DNA of 64,000 nucleotides from Ceratothoa steindachneri (Eukaryota; Arthropoda; Malacostraca; Isopoda; Cymothoidae), in NCBI GenBank assembly GCA_963969495.1, contig OZ018321.1, positions 67,159,035 to 67,223,034 on the forward strand. The letters run 5' to 3'. The position numbers were made by a program, and so were the translations under genes. A model generated the notes under the pieces. It did no database searches. It was not told the origin of the DNA and worked only from the letters and a program-made list of their open reading frames with translations. Below, in pieces: positions 22,736-31,819 of the stretch (position 1 is the stretch's first letter; every line of letters begins with the position of its first letter).

Positions 22736-24456
22736 CTGGCGGAATTATTGTTTTTCCAAAATTTGAATTTTTTCTACAAAAAAGCCAGTGAAACGAATTT
22801 CATTGATTGCAAATGGATTTATTTTATGCAGCAACACCAAGAAACAATTTAACTTTTATTTTGAAGAGCTTTAGATTACATTGCAAGGAGAATTGGTAAC
22901 ACGGAAGGAATAACCCTTCATTGGATCATTTCAATGAATTCACAGCCATTTGTGTGAGTCAGTTGGTATCTTGGATTAGAGAGCAAATAGGATGTTTTCT
23001 GTTATTTTATTAACTAGTGATTGTTAAAAATAGTTTTTTTGTGTGTTTCAGATAATTTATTAGTTATTTTGTTAGTTTGATTTGGTGTATTTCAAGTAGT
23101 TTGTTAGCTATAAATGAATCAAACCAAAATGGGTAAACAGAGTGATCTGAGTCCGGGAAAAAATGAACAAATAAACGTTTTACTCAAAGAAAGTAAATTA
23201 AGACAAAATGAAATAGCCAAAATAACGTGGTGTTTCAACTCAAACAGACAGTGTTTTCAAGAAAAAAAACACTCAAGACTTAAACTCATATATGGTTAGG
23301 AACTGTGATCGAAAATAAAGAATAACAAGATGAGATAGAAAATTAATACAACAGGTTCTTGGGACCAGTAAACATGTTACAGGAAGATTTCTGCTGATCT
23401 GGAGCAGAGAGTGTTAGCCTTGCCCGAAGAACAGTGAATGGCATGCTTTTGGAAACGATTGAAATCATATCGCCCAAGAAACAAGCCTCGACTCACGAAA
23501 ACAATGATGAATGCACGCTATTTATATGCAAATAATCACCTCGAGTGTAGTTCACAACAATGGGGAAAGGTAAGAATGACACAACTAGCTAACCAGTTAC
23601 ATGTAATTTATAATAAAAAACATCAATACCTACTAACTTAGACAGCGACGCATTTTTGTAATGGCTGCAATCTTTTCAAACCATGAAGTTTATTAGATGC
23701 TTCATTAATTCAATGGCTTTATCAATGATTCTATGGCTGTTCAAGTACTTATGTTGTATTTTCTACTATTGCCGGGAGTTTTCTCTGACTAATCAGCCAT
23801 TACCGTGATAGATGACCGCGTACAGAGTGTAAGAAGGAGGCCTGCAGAAGAATTTAAGGGTGAATGTCTGACGAAAACAGTAAAATTTCGGAGGAAAATC
23901 ATGGCGTGGGAGCCATTTCGGTGGATAAACAAGCCATTTGCAAAGTGTTGAGAAAACACTTAACGAAAAAAAGTATATAGAAGTTATTAAAGTTCGTTTT
24001 TTGCCTCAAATAAGGCAATTGTATGGCAACAGGCCTTGGATATTCCAAAAAGACTCGGCCCCATGTCATACAGCAAAATCAGTGAAGGCATGGTGCGCAC
24101 AAAATAAAGTTGAGCTGCTTCCATAAACTGGAAATTCCCCGGACATGAATACAATGGATAGTTCATTGTGTGTGCTGAAAGATGAATACAAAGAAAGCCA
24201 ATTACGACCAAAGAGTAACTCATATGGTATCTCATTGAAGTTTGGTTCAGTTTTAAGTGAATCCAGGAAATGTGCAAAACATTCATCAATTCCATGCGAT
24301 GACTTGTTAAAGCACTCATGGATGCCAAGGCGGGCCAGAGCTGCTTACTAATGAATATAGAAGACTTAACACTGTGTCAAGGTGTCAAAATAAATCTATT
24401 TGCAATCAATGAAATCAAAAAAATTCCATTTTTAAAAAATAAATCAATAATAAATA

Positions 24457-24458
<2 letters not shown>
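22736..24458 (+). mobile_element. Tc1-like transposon with ~70-90 bp TIRs
   Basis: The left end (CTGGCGGAATTATTG...) and the reverse complement of the right end share an AT-rich terminal stretch and then a strong block: CATTGATTGCAAATGGATT at 22801 on the left and its complement at about 24388-24411 on the right. This gives TIRs of roughly 70-90 bp. Both ends abut TA dinucleotides within a TA microsatellite, as expected for TA-target insertion. The length of 1.72 kb fits the family. It encodes a decayed Tc1-type transposase. Confidence 0.75.
23129..24350 (+). pseudogene. Tc1-like transposase, inactivated
   Basis: The N-terminal HTH region reads MGKQSDLSPGKNEQINVLL and RQNEIAKIT. The middle contains KPRLTKTMMNARYLYANNHL. 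The C-terminal catalytic region reads PWIFQKDSAPCHTAKSVKAW, QNKVELLP, GNSPDMNTMDS and VLKDE, closing with MPRRARAAY. The family uses a DD34E triad: the second Asp is in QKDSAP, but the Glu of N-P-I-E is replaced (T-M-D). The region that should carry the first Asp (S-D-E-S) is broken by about 190 bp (23577-23770) that does not look like transposase. Stops occur after LIYG and after ELLP. The element cannot have encoded an active enzyme. Confidence 0.8.

Positions 24459-24491
<33 letters not shown>
24459..24491. repeat. TA microsatellite between Tc1-like and mariner elements
   Basis: About 32 bp of pure AT dinucleotides separate the right end of the Tc1-like element from the left TIR of the mariner (CGAAGGGTGGTCAATAGG from 24492). 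It is the only sequence between the two transposons. Confidence 0.95.
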
Positions 24492-24492
<1 letters not shown>

Positions 24493-25051
24493 GAAGGGTG
24501 GTCAATAGGTTTTGCGAATCGGTAGGGCAAAACAGAGGAAGGGGGATAGCTGATGTAGGGGTGTTAGGACAAGTTATCACAAGTCAGGACCTGTAGCCGT
24601 ACGCTACTGCCTTGTATATTTAAGACGCAGTAGGTGATTGCAGATCGTCAGTCTTAATTTTTCAACAATGGAGAAGGTTGCGCACCTCGCAATGATAAAG
24701 TTTTTGACTCAGGAAGGCAAGAATGCAAAAGGAATCTATGAACGGATGGTTGCAGTGTACACCGACCCTGCCCCTTCCTATGCAACCATTGCTCGCTGAA
24801 AAAGGGAGTCCCGCCATGGTTATAAGTCCCTCAAAGATGACCCCCGTCCAGGAGGCCCGTCAGACGTGACCAACGACGACAATGTGACCCGTGTGGAGAG
24901 GATGATCCTCGAAAATCGACGGGTGAAGTTCGAATAGATCGAGAGAGAACTTGGAATGTTACATGGAAGTGTTATCAACATCATACACGATAATTTTGCC
25001 ATGACCAAGGTCTTTGCCCGTTGGGTCCCTAGAAACCTAACGAAATCTCAC

Positions 25052-26356
25052 TGTGATAGAACGGGTTGAGGCCGCGTTAATTTCAACCCCTATCACGTGT
25101 TATTTAAAACCAAGATGCTTTCCACGTGCATCTTCGCTTTGAAGCTTGGCGCCTTATCGCAGCCACCTGAGTCACGGTTTAAACAAGGAGGTTTATCTTC
25201 CCCCATTCGAACCCATACGCCGACCTCGCCAGATTGAGTTAGGCTTATGGGCAGATAAGGCATTGTTTCCACGCTCGGCTGTGCATTCCCTCGAAGCTCC
25301 CACTCCATTGTCCCCCACGCCAAGGGAGTGTCTCGACTATTTAGATGGAAACTTTACCACTAAGAGCAGATTGGAGATCCAGATTTTCGGCGCGAAACAT
25401 CACCACGACACTCTCTCACTTTGTGCGCCAAGGGACCTCGACCTCGAGATTCACCATCACTTGCCTAGAAGGAGGACAATATCCCTTAAGTGCCAAGGTT
25501 CGAGCCTTCGTGACGCCGAGTCCAAAAGGCTTCCCCCTCGTTGTTCAGAAATAGAACAACGTTAGAACAGCCATTGTTCGTTCGAGTTATTTGAAAAGAA
25601 ACGGTTCTCACCCCACCCCCCTGTTGTTCAGAAGAGAACAACGTAGAACAGCCATTGTTCGTTTGAGCCCGTTCGCAAAGAAACAGTTCTCACCCTTCCC
25701 CCTTGTTGTTCAGAAGAGAACAACATTAGAACAGCCATTGTTCTTGAGCCCGTAGACAAGAGACGGTTCTCAACCCCCCCCCCTCTGTTGTTCAGAAGAA
25801 AACAACGTAGAACAGCCATTTTTCTTCAAGCCGTTCGTCGAAAACGGTTCTCATTCCCAAGACGCCACGTCAGGATCCTTTTATTCCCCCCCTTCGGCTG
25901 GAACTCGCCAGCGGACCGAAAATTCCTTCACGTCGACTTCCTCTGCACCACTAGTATAAATTACGTAAGCCGAACGTTGCCTTTGAGTATTTAACCCTTT
26001 TGTCAATTCTATCCTGTGCTTTAAATGGTTTAGCGAACCATCCCATCTCTTTAACTTTATATTTGTTTTACCTTTTCAAATCTTTTAATCCTCGGATTAG
26101 CCCGAGCCCCCACGACCCTTTCCATTCTCTGTTTATGTCAATATTTTCCGTTTTGTGTATTGTTGATAGTTATTATTAATAAAACTCTATTTTATTAATG
26201 ATAGCAATATTATTATCCTTGAGTTCAGTTTCATTTCTTAAGCATATCGAAGATACATAATATCGGCCCGCCAGACATCCACGCACTCTAAAGATAATTA
26301 AATAAGTTACCTCAACGAATAGTTATATATGGTATATCGTCGAGAGTCCATTCTAC

Positions 26357-26360
<4 letters not shown>
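25052..26360 (+). repeat. 5' LTR of the element inside mariner
   Basis: The LTR is 1,309 bp with TGT...ACA ends. It contains a four-copy ~82-bp tandem repeat (25541-25868) and an AATAAAACTC polyadenylation-like signal near 26179 inside an AT-rich stretch. Positions 25921-26360 match 28021-28460 at a constant 2,100-bp offset. The first half includes short open frames with no recognisable product. Confidence 0.85.
25541..25868. repeat. ~82-bp tandem repeat x4 in the LTR U3
   Basis: TTGTTCAG marks unit starts at 25541, 25624, 25706 and 25788 (83, 82, 82 bp). Each unit has TTGTTCAGAAGAGAACAAC, AGAACAGCCATTGTTC, an ACGGTTCTCA block and a short C-rich tract. Repeated GTTC/GAAC inverted pairs give each unit hairpin potential. 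Placement in U3 suggests an enhancer-type array; that role is inference. Confidence 0.85.

Positions 26361-26398
<38 letters not shown>
26361..26398. repeat. TA microsatellite between LTR and gag leader
   Basis: A 38-bp AT run begins directly at the 3' end of the 5' LTR, where a primer binding site would be expected. A TTTGGTATCAGGTGTG sequence that could be a displaced primer binding site follows at about 26408. Confidence 0.9.
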
Positions 26399-26399
<1 letters not shown>

Positions 26400-26752
26400 T
26401 ATTTAAATTTGGTATCAGGTGTGTTAGGTTTAACGTTATATCTTTGTGAACACTGGTCTCAGTCAAGTAAAGCATAGTGTTATTCGTTATAATAATAGAG
26501 TATAGTAGTTCCTTTTTGTTTTAACGATTGCTATTCCTTTTTTTGGAAACTTAAGAAGCCTGAGTAGCTCAAGGAACTGTTATAATAATTTGTTTGTGTT
26601 TTTTTTGTGATTTTAGTCAGTTTGTTATTTAGATCGAGAAACCAAGTACGAATAGGTCAGTGCCCATATTTAGGTAGGCTAATTTCTCTAGAAGGCATAA
26701 TTCTTGTTGCAAGGAATTTTAGTTGGTTGACTTGTGCGCCCCAAGTGCAAAG

Positions 26753-28020
26753 ATGACTCAGTTTGAAATCTTTAAAGCGCAAGAAGAATCCTTGGGACTC
26801 TCCGGAAAAGAACTAATTGAGTACGTTCAAGAGGAGCAAAGAACAGAAAGAGAAATCCAACGAGAAGAGAGAGAAAGAGAAATCCAACGAGAAGAAAGAG
26901 AAAGAGAATTTCAACGAGAAGAAAGAGAGGAACGGAAAAGACAAGCTGAGCTTCATCATCAAATTGAATTAGCTCGTGTTGAAGCAGAGATACAGTCCAC
27001 CAGTTCCCGTTCCGAAGACCTCATCAATCTCTCACCCAAGCTCCCCAATTTCAAGGATGGAGAGGATTTTTGGAGCATTTTTAGCCCACTTCGAAAAGAT
27101 CCTCGAAATCAATAACATGGATCTGGAGGCTGAAGGTGTAGCCAGATTACTTCCCCTGTTAAATTGTAAATTGCGCGAAATTTTTATATCTTTACCATCT
27201 GAGTGTACAATTAACTACAGCACCTTAAAAGCTGAGTTATTGGTCGCTCATAATATGACTCCCGATTTCTACCACCAAGAATTTCGAGGAGGTCGTATCC
27301 AACCCAGACAGACGTTCCGTCAATTCGGATACATTCTTCAGAGGAATTTTAAATTTTGGTCAGAATCCTCAAAGGTTGATCCGAACTACGAGTCCTTAAC
27401 AGACTTCGTGTTGCGAGATCAATTTTTGGCGTCTCTCCCGAAGGAGATCCGTGCGTTCGTCAAGGATCGTCGGTGCCAGACCTTTAAAGAATGTACCGAA
27501 GAAGCGGATGTCTATGCCGCAAGCCATAATTTATACCCAAAGGAGAATCGAACTTCTCACCAACCCCCAAACCAGGAAAGAAGGAAGGATTCGCGCCCCT
27601 TCCCAGGAAAGCTGACAAAGTTTCCGGGCCCCGTAAAACCCCAAAACTTCATTCCCCAAAACCAACAACGGGACTCCAAACCTCCCGTTAAGATTTCTTC
27701 TCCATCTCTCTTCCCGAAGCGACCAATCATATGCTTCACCTGTGGTGTAGAAAACCACATGAGCTGGAATTGCCTCCAAAATTCTAGGCTTAAAAGCGGA
27801 CACGCCCACCAAGTTCACCATATTAATGCCACTCCAGCTCTCCCGGTGGTGCAGACCCAAGCAGAAACTTCTTCCCCTCCGTCAGGCCACCAGGTAAATT
27901 TTATTTTTGATAAAAGTTCACCGGGAACTTTGAAATTTGAGGAGGGCAGTGTGAACGGCTGCCGAGTATCGACTCTCGTCAGAGACACAGTATGTACGTG
28001 TTTTATCGTGTCCGAACGAA
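26753..28020 (+). pseudogene. gag: gag and start of protease, gypsy-type
   Basis: The start is the ATG at 26753 (MTQFEIFKAQEES). An Arg/Glu-rich coiled segment with repeated REEREREIQ units follows, then a capsid-like domain (FLAHFEKILEINNMDLEAEG, LREIFISLPSECTINYSTL, TDFVLRDQFLASLPKEIRAF) and a CX2CX4HX4C zinc knuckle at 27732-27773 (CFTCGVENHMSWNC). The protease start follows: GSVNGCRVSTLVRD, TVCTC and FIVSER. The catalytic D-T-G reads D-T-V here. One extra T in the run 27067-27071 shifts the frame between KDGEDF and GAFLAHF. After IVSER the frame passes directly into 3' LTR sequence and stays open to 28298. The product would package RNA, but the element lacks RT, RNase H and integrase. Confidence 0.85.
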
Positions 28021-28460
28021 AATTCCTTCACGTTGACTTCTTCTGCACCACTAGTATAAAATTACGTAAGCCGAACGTTACCTTTGAGTATTTAACCCTT
28101 TTGTCAATTCTATCCTGTGCTTTAAATGGTTTAGCGAACCATCCCATCTCTTTAACTTTATATTTGTTTTACCTTTTTAAATCTTTAATCCTCGGATTAG
28201 CCCGAGCCCCCACGACCCTTTCCATTCTCTCTTTATGTCAATATTTTCCGTTTTGTGTATTCTTCATAGTTATTATTAATAAAATTCTATTTTATTAATG
28301 ATAGCAATATTATTATCCTTGAGCTCAGTTCCACTTCTTAGGCATATCGAAGATACATAATATCGGCCCGCCAGACATCCACGCACTCTAAAGATAATTA
28401 AAGAAGTTCCCTCAACGAATAGTTATATATGGTATATCGTCGAGAGTCCATTCTACGACA
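28018..28460 (+). repeat. Truncated 3' LTR
   Basis: Matches the last ~440 bp of the 5' LTR and ends at the same CTACGACA next to the target duplication CTCAC. The junction with protease falls in a short shared ...CGAAAATTCC, so microhomology or template switching may have made the deletion. Confidence 0.85.
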
Positions 28461-29206
28461 CTCACAGCCCATGATCGACTTAAACGTCGTCAAAGTTCGG
28501 AGAAGCTGCTGCTCCTGTACAACCAAGACCCAGCGGGAATTGATTCACGTATAGTGACAGGTGATGAAACGTGGGTTCATCACTGGATCCCGAGACCAAG
28601 CTCGAAAGCATGGCCTGGATGCACAGGGGCTCTCCAACCCTCATCAAGTTCCGGACCCAACCTTCAGCCCGGAAGATCATAGCCACCATATTCTGAGTTT
28701 CTGAGGGAGTGTTGATGGTGGACTATGCGCCGCGTGGAGGGACTATCACAGGCCAACATTTCGCCAAGGAACTGGCTGGGTTGAAAATGTGCATCCGTCA
28801 GAAGCGGCGCGGCAAGTTAACACGTGGTGTCCTGCTCCTCCACGACAATGCCCCTATCCACAAGGTCAGAGTTTCACAAGCTGCCCTGCGCGAGTGCAGA
28901 TTCGAGGAGCTTAACCATCCCCCCTACAGTCTAGATCTGGCCCCTAGCGACTACTTTTTTCTCCGCCAGCTCAAGGCTGCACTGCGTGGACGCTGGTTTG
29001 GGTACGATGAAGATGTGCAGCTCGCCGTCCAGGAGTGGATAGAACAGCAGTCGAGAGATTTCTGGTTGTCGGGAATTCGAAGCCTCAGAAGCAAGTGGCG
29101 CAAGTGCATTAAAGTCGAGGGTAGTTATATTGAAAAATAATAAAAGACTTTTCCTCATATCTACTTTTATTATATCCGAATTGCAAGACTTATTGACCGT
29201 CCCTCG

Positions 29207-29214
29207 TACATATA

Positions 29215-29312
<98 letters not shown>

Positions 29313-29333
29313 TGTGTGTGTGTGTGTGTGTGT
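29207..29333. repeat. TA then GT microsatellite, right arm
   Basis: About 100 bp of AT dinucleotides with one interruption runs to 29310, then about 22 bp of GT. It directly follows the mariner right end and its TA target copy, completing the microsatellite that begins at 22676. Confidence 0.95.
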
Positions 29334-30460
29334 AAGGTTAAAGATTTTTCTTCTGCAATCATTGAGAGTTTATTCTTTGGGGCATTTCTATCTCTACATA
29401 TTTCGTCTGCCTTTATCCAGTGGGTCCCTAAAAATTTATAGGGTGGTCCAAAAGTCTTGTCCCCCCATACCGAAAAGTAATAAGAACAATTGAGGAACAA
29501 TATAAAAATATCGAATACATGCTCTTGCCAGAATGCACAAAATAATCTATCCATACAGTTGCAATCATCCTCTTTTACGAAGTGGAGGAGCACGTGTCAG
29601 CCATCTGAAATAGAAAACCAAAACTATATTTACAGGTCGTGGCAAAGTTTGGTATCACCGTGTATTTATTGTACTAAGAAATTGTACCTTCTCCACTTTT
29701 CCATGCCCGAGAATTTGGCAAAATTTTGATAAACTTTCTCGTGGTGTTGGATTTCCTTATTTTATCTAATTATAATTATTATTTGATCCTTATACTCTCC
29801 CCACTGATTCAACATTCCTAGTTTGGATTACATAAATATTCCTTTTTTAATGGAAAACCTATTTGTCGACTGTCCTTACCCTTTGATTCCTTTCAGTGAT
29901 GAGAGGCGCGACTCCTTGACCGAGGTTTAAGTTTCCTTCCTTCCTCTCATCCGGTTCCGAGTCGTCCGAAAAAGACGTAGAGGGGAGTGGGAGGCGGGCG
30001 CCCCTGATTCCATCTTGCTTCCTTCTGTGGATACGGGGGAAAAATATTCGATAAAAGAATAATAAGTGCGAAAGAGCATAAATCAGGAAGACTGATTAAC
30101 GTAAGGAAGACTGAATAATGAGGGAAAATAACTATGAATGAAAAAAAAACTAGGTTTAGAAGTTATCTAAAATAATGAACAATCTGAGACTTAAGAAATT
30201 AGTGGTAACAGTTATTATAACAACAAATGCCTAGAAAGACTGAGGCTCTCTCTTTCTGGTCCTCATTTGCACCTTTTTAGGAGGTCCAACTCTCCTTTCT
30301 TCATTTGTATCATATATATTTTGTCCTCTTCCATTCATTTTAAAATTTAAAGTATTAATCGCGCGTCTGCATCTCTAAGGGAGGCAGGCTAACCCTGGGC
30401 ATATGAGCGTTTCTCTTAATTAGTTTTTCCTTTGTTTTTTTTTTCTTTACTTCGCAAGTA
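29334..30460. other. Unassigned; possible mariner-type end at 29440
   Basis: The sequence ATAGGGTGGTCCAAAAGTC at 29440 resembles a mariner-type terminus following a TA, and a partly similar inverted sequence (reverse complement beginning ACACGGTGATACCAAAC) lies near 29650-29670. That would fit a small non-autonomous element, but the match is weak. Nothing is recognised from 29730 to 30460. Confidence 0.25.
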
Positions 30461-30860
30461 AGTATCTTGTGTAGCCTGTTAGACTTGGTACCTGGAAGAG
30501 ATGCATGTTCTTGCGACCTGAGTGCAAATTTAGTCCCTCCTTGTTCCTTCTCAGCATTCTATTTTTCTACGTTTATCCCCTCAACCTTTTGTCTTAGGAA
30601 TAAGGACCTGTCCAGCTACCTGACGCCGTGTCGGATGAGAGGCTTCGGAAACTACTCCCTTTAACCACTCAAGCTCTCAAAGGACCCGGATTTAAGTGGT
30701 CCTGAAAGTTTGGGTCCGATTAATGAGAAGATCGGTTTTCCATCAATAGCCCATTATCTGCACTTAATGGGCTGACGACCTCCTGCGGCCGTTCTCGGGG
30801 GCCTTGAGTCTCACTGAGGCTCCCCCCCCAATTTTTTATTCTATTTTCTTTGGGTTCTGT
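30461..30860. repeat. Dispersed repeat R1, copy 2
   Basis: Contains GTAGCCTGTTAGACTTGG (matching 55514) and CAGCTACCTGACGCCGTGTC followed by GAGGCTTCGGAAAC (matching 6284 and 55712), then GGGTCCGATTAATG (matching about 6400). The shared order in three places defines a repeat of at least 300 bp without coding content. Confidence 0.55.
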
Positions 30861-31444
30861 TAATTTTTGCATGATTTTTGTTTTACACCCCTACCCCTCC
30901 TCGCAAAGATCTCAATTATTATGCCCTCAAATATATTTAGAGAAACATTGTCGCATGGAGCTTTTAATTCGAGGCCTTGAAATCGACCAAAGGCAGCAGT
31001 TCCGGGGTTTTTTTAATCATGTTTTGCACTGTAACTTTTGATCGAAACAAGATAGAGCAACAAAATCGGCCCATAATTTAAGTGGGTTTAATCTTATTTC
31101 TAACCAATTCAATTATGATATATTTTTATCAAGAAATGGTCCATTGGTGCATACAAATATTTCAGAAATATCACAAAATCATTTTTCTCGCATTGGAGGC
31201 AGAAAAGGCGCCTTATATTTCATGACAAAAATGTGAGATTAACATTTTGTCACAAGTCTAATCGAAAGAAAGCATTAAATGATGATCAGAAAAATCGACA
31301 GAAATGATAACTTTTCTTTTGCCGAATTTCGTCTCGGTGGAAAAACTAGGTTTTCATTCGATCATTTTTAAAATCTTTATTTAATTCCAGATTTTCGAAT
31401 TGGATCATTGTTTGAGTTTAACTGCTGCATGGGTTCTTGGGTTC
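30861..31444. other. AT-rich spacer, nothing recognised
   Basis: No gene, RNA gene or repeat end recognised between the R1 copy and the trinucleotide tract. Confidence 0.4.
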
Positions 31445-31725
31445 ATGTCTTGAGGTTGAGACTACCAATACTACTACACCCCCACAACCTCCACCACTAG
31501 TACTAAACGACCTCCACCACCACTACAACTACTAAACTACCTCCACCACCACTACTACTACTACACCCACTACTACACTACTACCGCCACTACTACTATA
31601 TCACCACCAACACCATCACTACTACTACTACACTACTACCACCATTATTACTAAACCATCACCATTACTACTACCACCATTATTACTACACCACCACCAC
31701 GAGTACTACACTACCACCAGTGGTT
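31445..31725. repeat. Imperfect ACT/ACC trinucleotide tract
   Basis: About 280 bp composed mainly of CAC, ACT and ACC triplets in runs such as CCACCACTACTACTACTAC, with frequent substitutions. It lies just upstream of the decayed gag of the gypsy-type element. Confidence 0.85.
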
Positions 31726-31819
31726 CCATTTTTATGCCGAGTTTTTCACACGCGACAGCCGTTTTATTGGTGAATTTCATAATGCCATTTACACAACCAT
31801 TTGTTGAGAGTTTGTTGAG

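Larger units (their letters stand above)
25052..28460 (+). mobile_element. Internally deleted LTR retrotransposon (gag-pro only)
   Basis: The target duplication CTCAC is present at 25047-25051 and 28461-28465. The element starts TGTGATAG and ends CTACGACA. It has a full 5' LTR (1,309 bp), a TA tract, a gag gene that runs into the start of protease, and then joins directly to the last ~443 bp of the 3' LTR. The rest of pol and the first ~866 bp of the 3' LTR are missing. Between the shared LTR parts I count about 14 substitutions and 2 indels over ~440 bp (about 3%), so insertion is fairly old. Its gag is of the same family as the integrase-first element at 31.8 kb. Confidence 0.9.
24667..29140 (+). 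pseudogene. mariner transposase, interrupted
   Basis: The N-terminal part is 24667-25046: MEKVAHLAMIKFLTQEGKNA with the HTH, then DDPRPGGPSDVTNDDNV and KVFARWVPRNLT, equivalent to the mariner W-V-P-x-x-L motif. The C-terminal part is 28466-29140: IVTGDETWVHHW (first Asp at 28562), LLLHDNAPIHKVRVSQ (second Asp at 28844) and [16 protein letters not shown] (third Asp at 28949). The second and third aspartates are separated by 34 residues, the DD34D signature of mariner. Defects are in-frame stops at 24797, 24934 and 28694, a frameshift at HHW/DPETK (near 28585), a frame disagreement at the insertion site, and the LTR retrotransposon at 25052-28460. Confidence 0.9.
24492..29206 (+). mobile_element. 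mariner-like transposon, split by an LTR element
   Basis: The left TIR starts CGAAGGGTGGTCAATAGG and the right end, read in reverse complement, starts CGAGGGACGGTCAATAAG. They match over about 33 bp with a few mismatches. TA dinucleotides flank both ends (24490-24491 and 29207-29208) within TA microsatellite. Subtracting the 3.4-kb LTR insertion leaves about 1.3 kb, the standard mariner length. It carries one interrupted transposase gene with a DD34D triad. Confidence 0.9.

Noticed and set aside
25052..26360. Same LTR family as S1/S2
   Set aside because: Termini, length (1,309 versus 1,040 bp) and internal sequence differ; only the TGT...ACA ends are shared.
26723..26752. Upstream start of gag at 26723
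   Set aside because: That codon is TTG; the first ATG in frame is at 26753 and fits the family N-terminus MTQFE.
26976..28298. A single 440-residue functional protein
   Set aside because: Its first ~30 codons are out of frame with gag, and its last ~90 codons are LTR sequence; it is a product of a frameshift and a deletion.
31445..31725. CRISPR-like or satellite array
   Set aside because: It is an imperfect trinucleotide tract without repeat-spacer structure; the window is eukaryotic.
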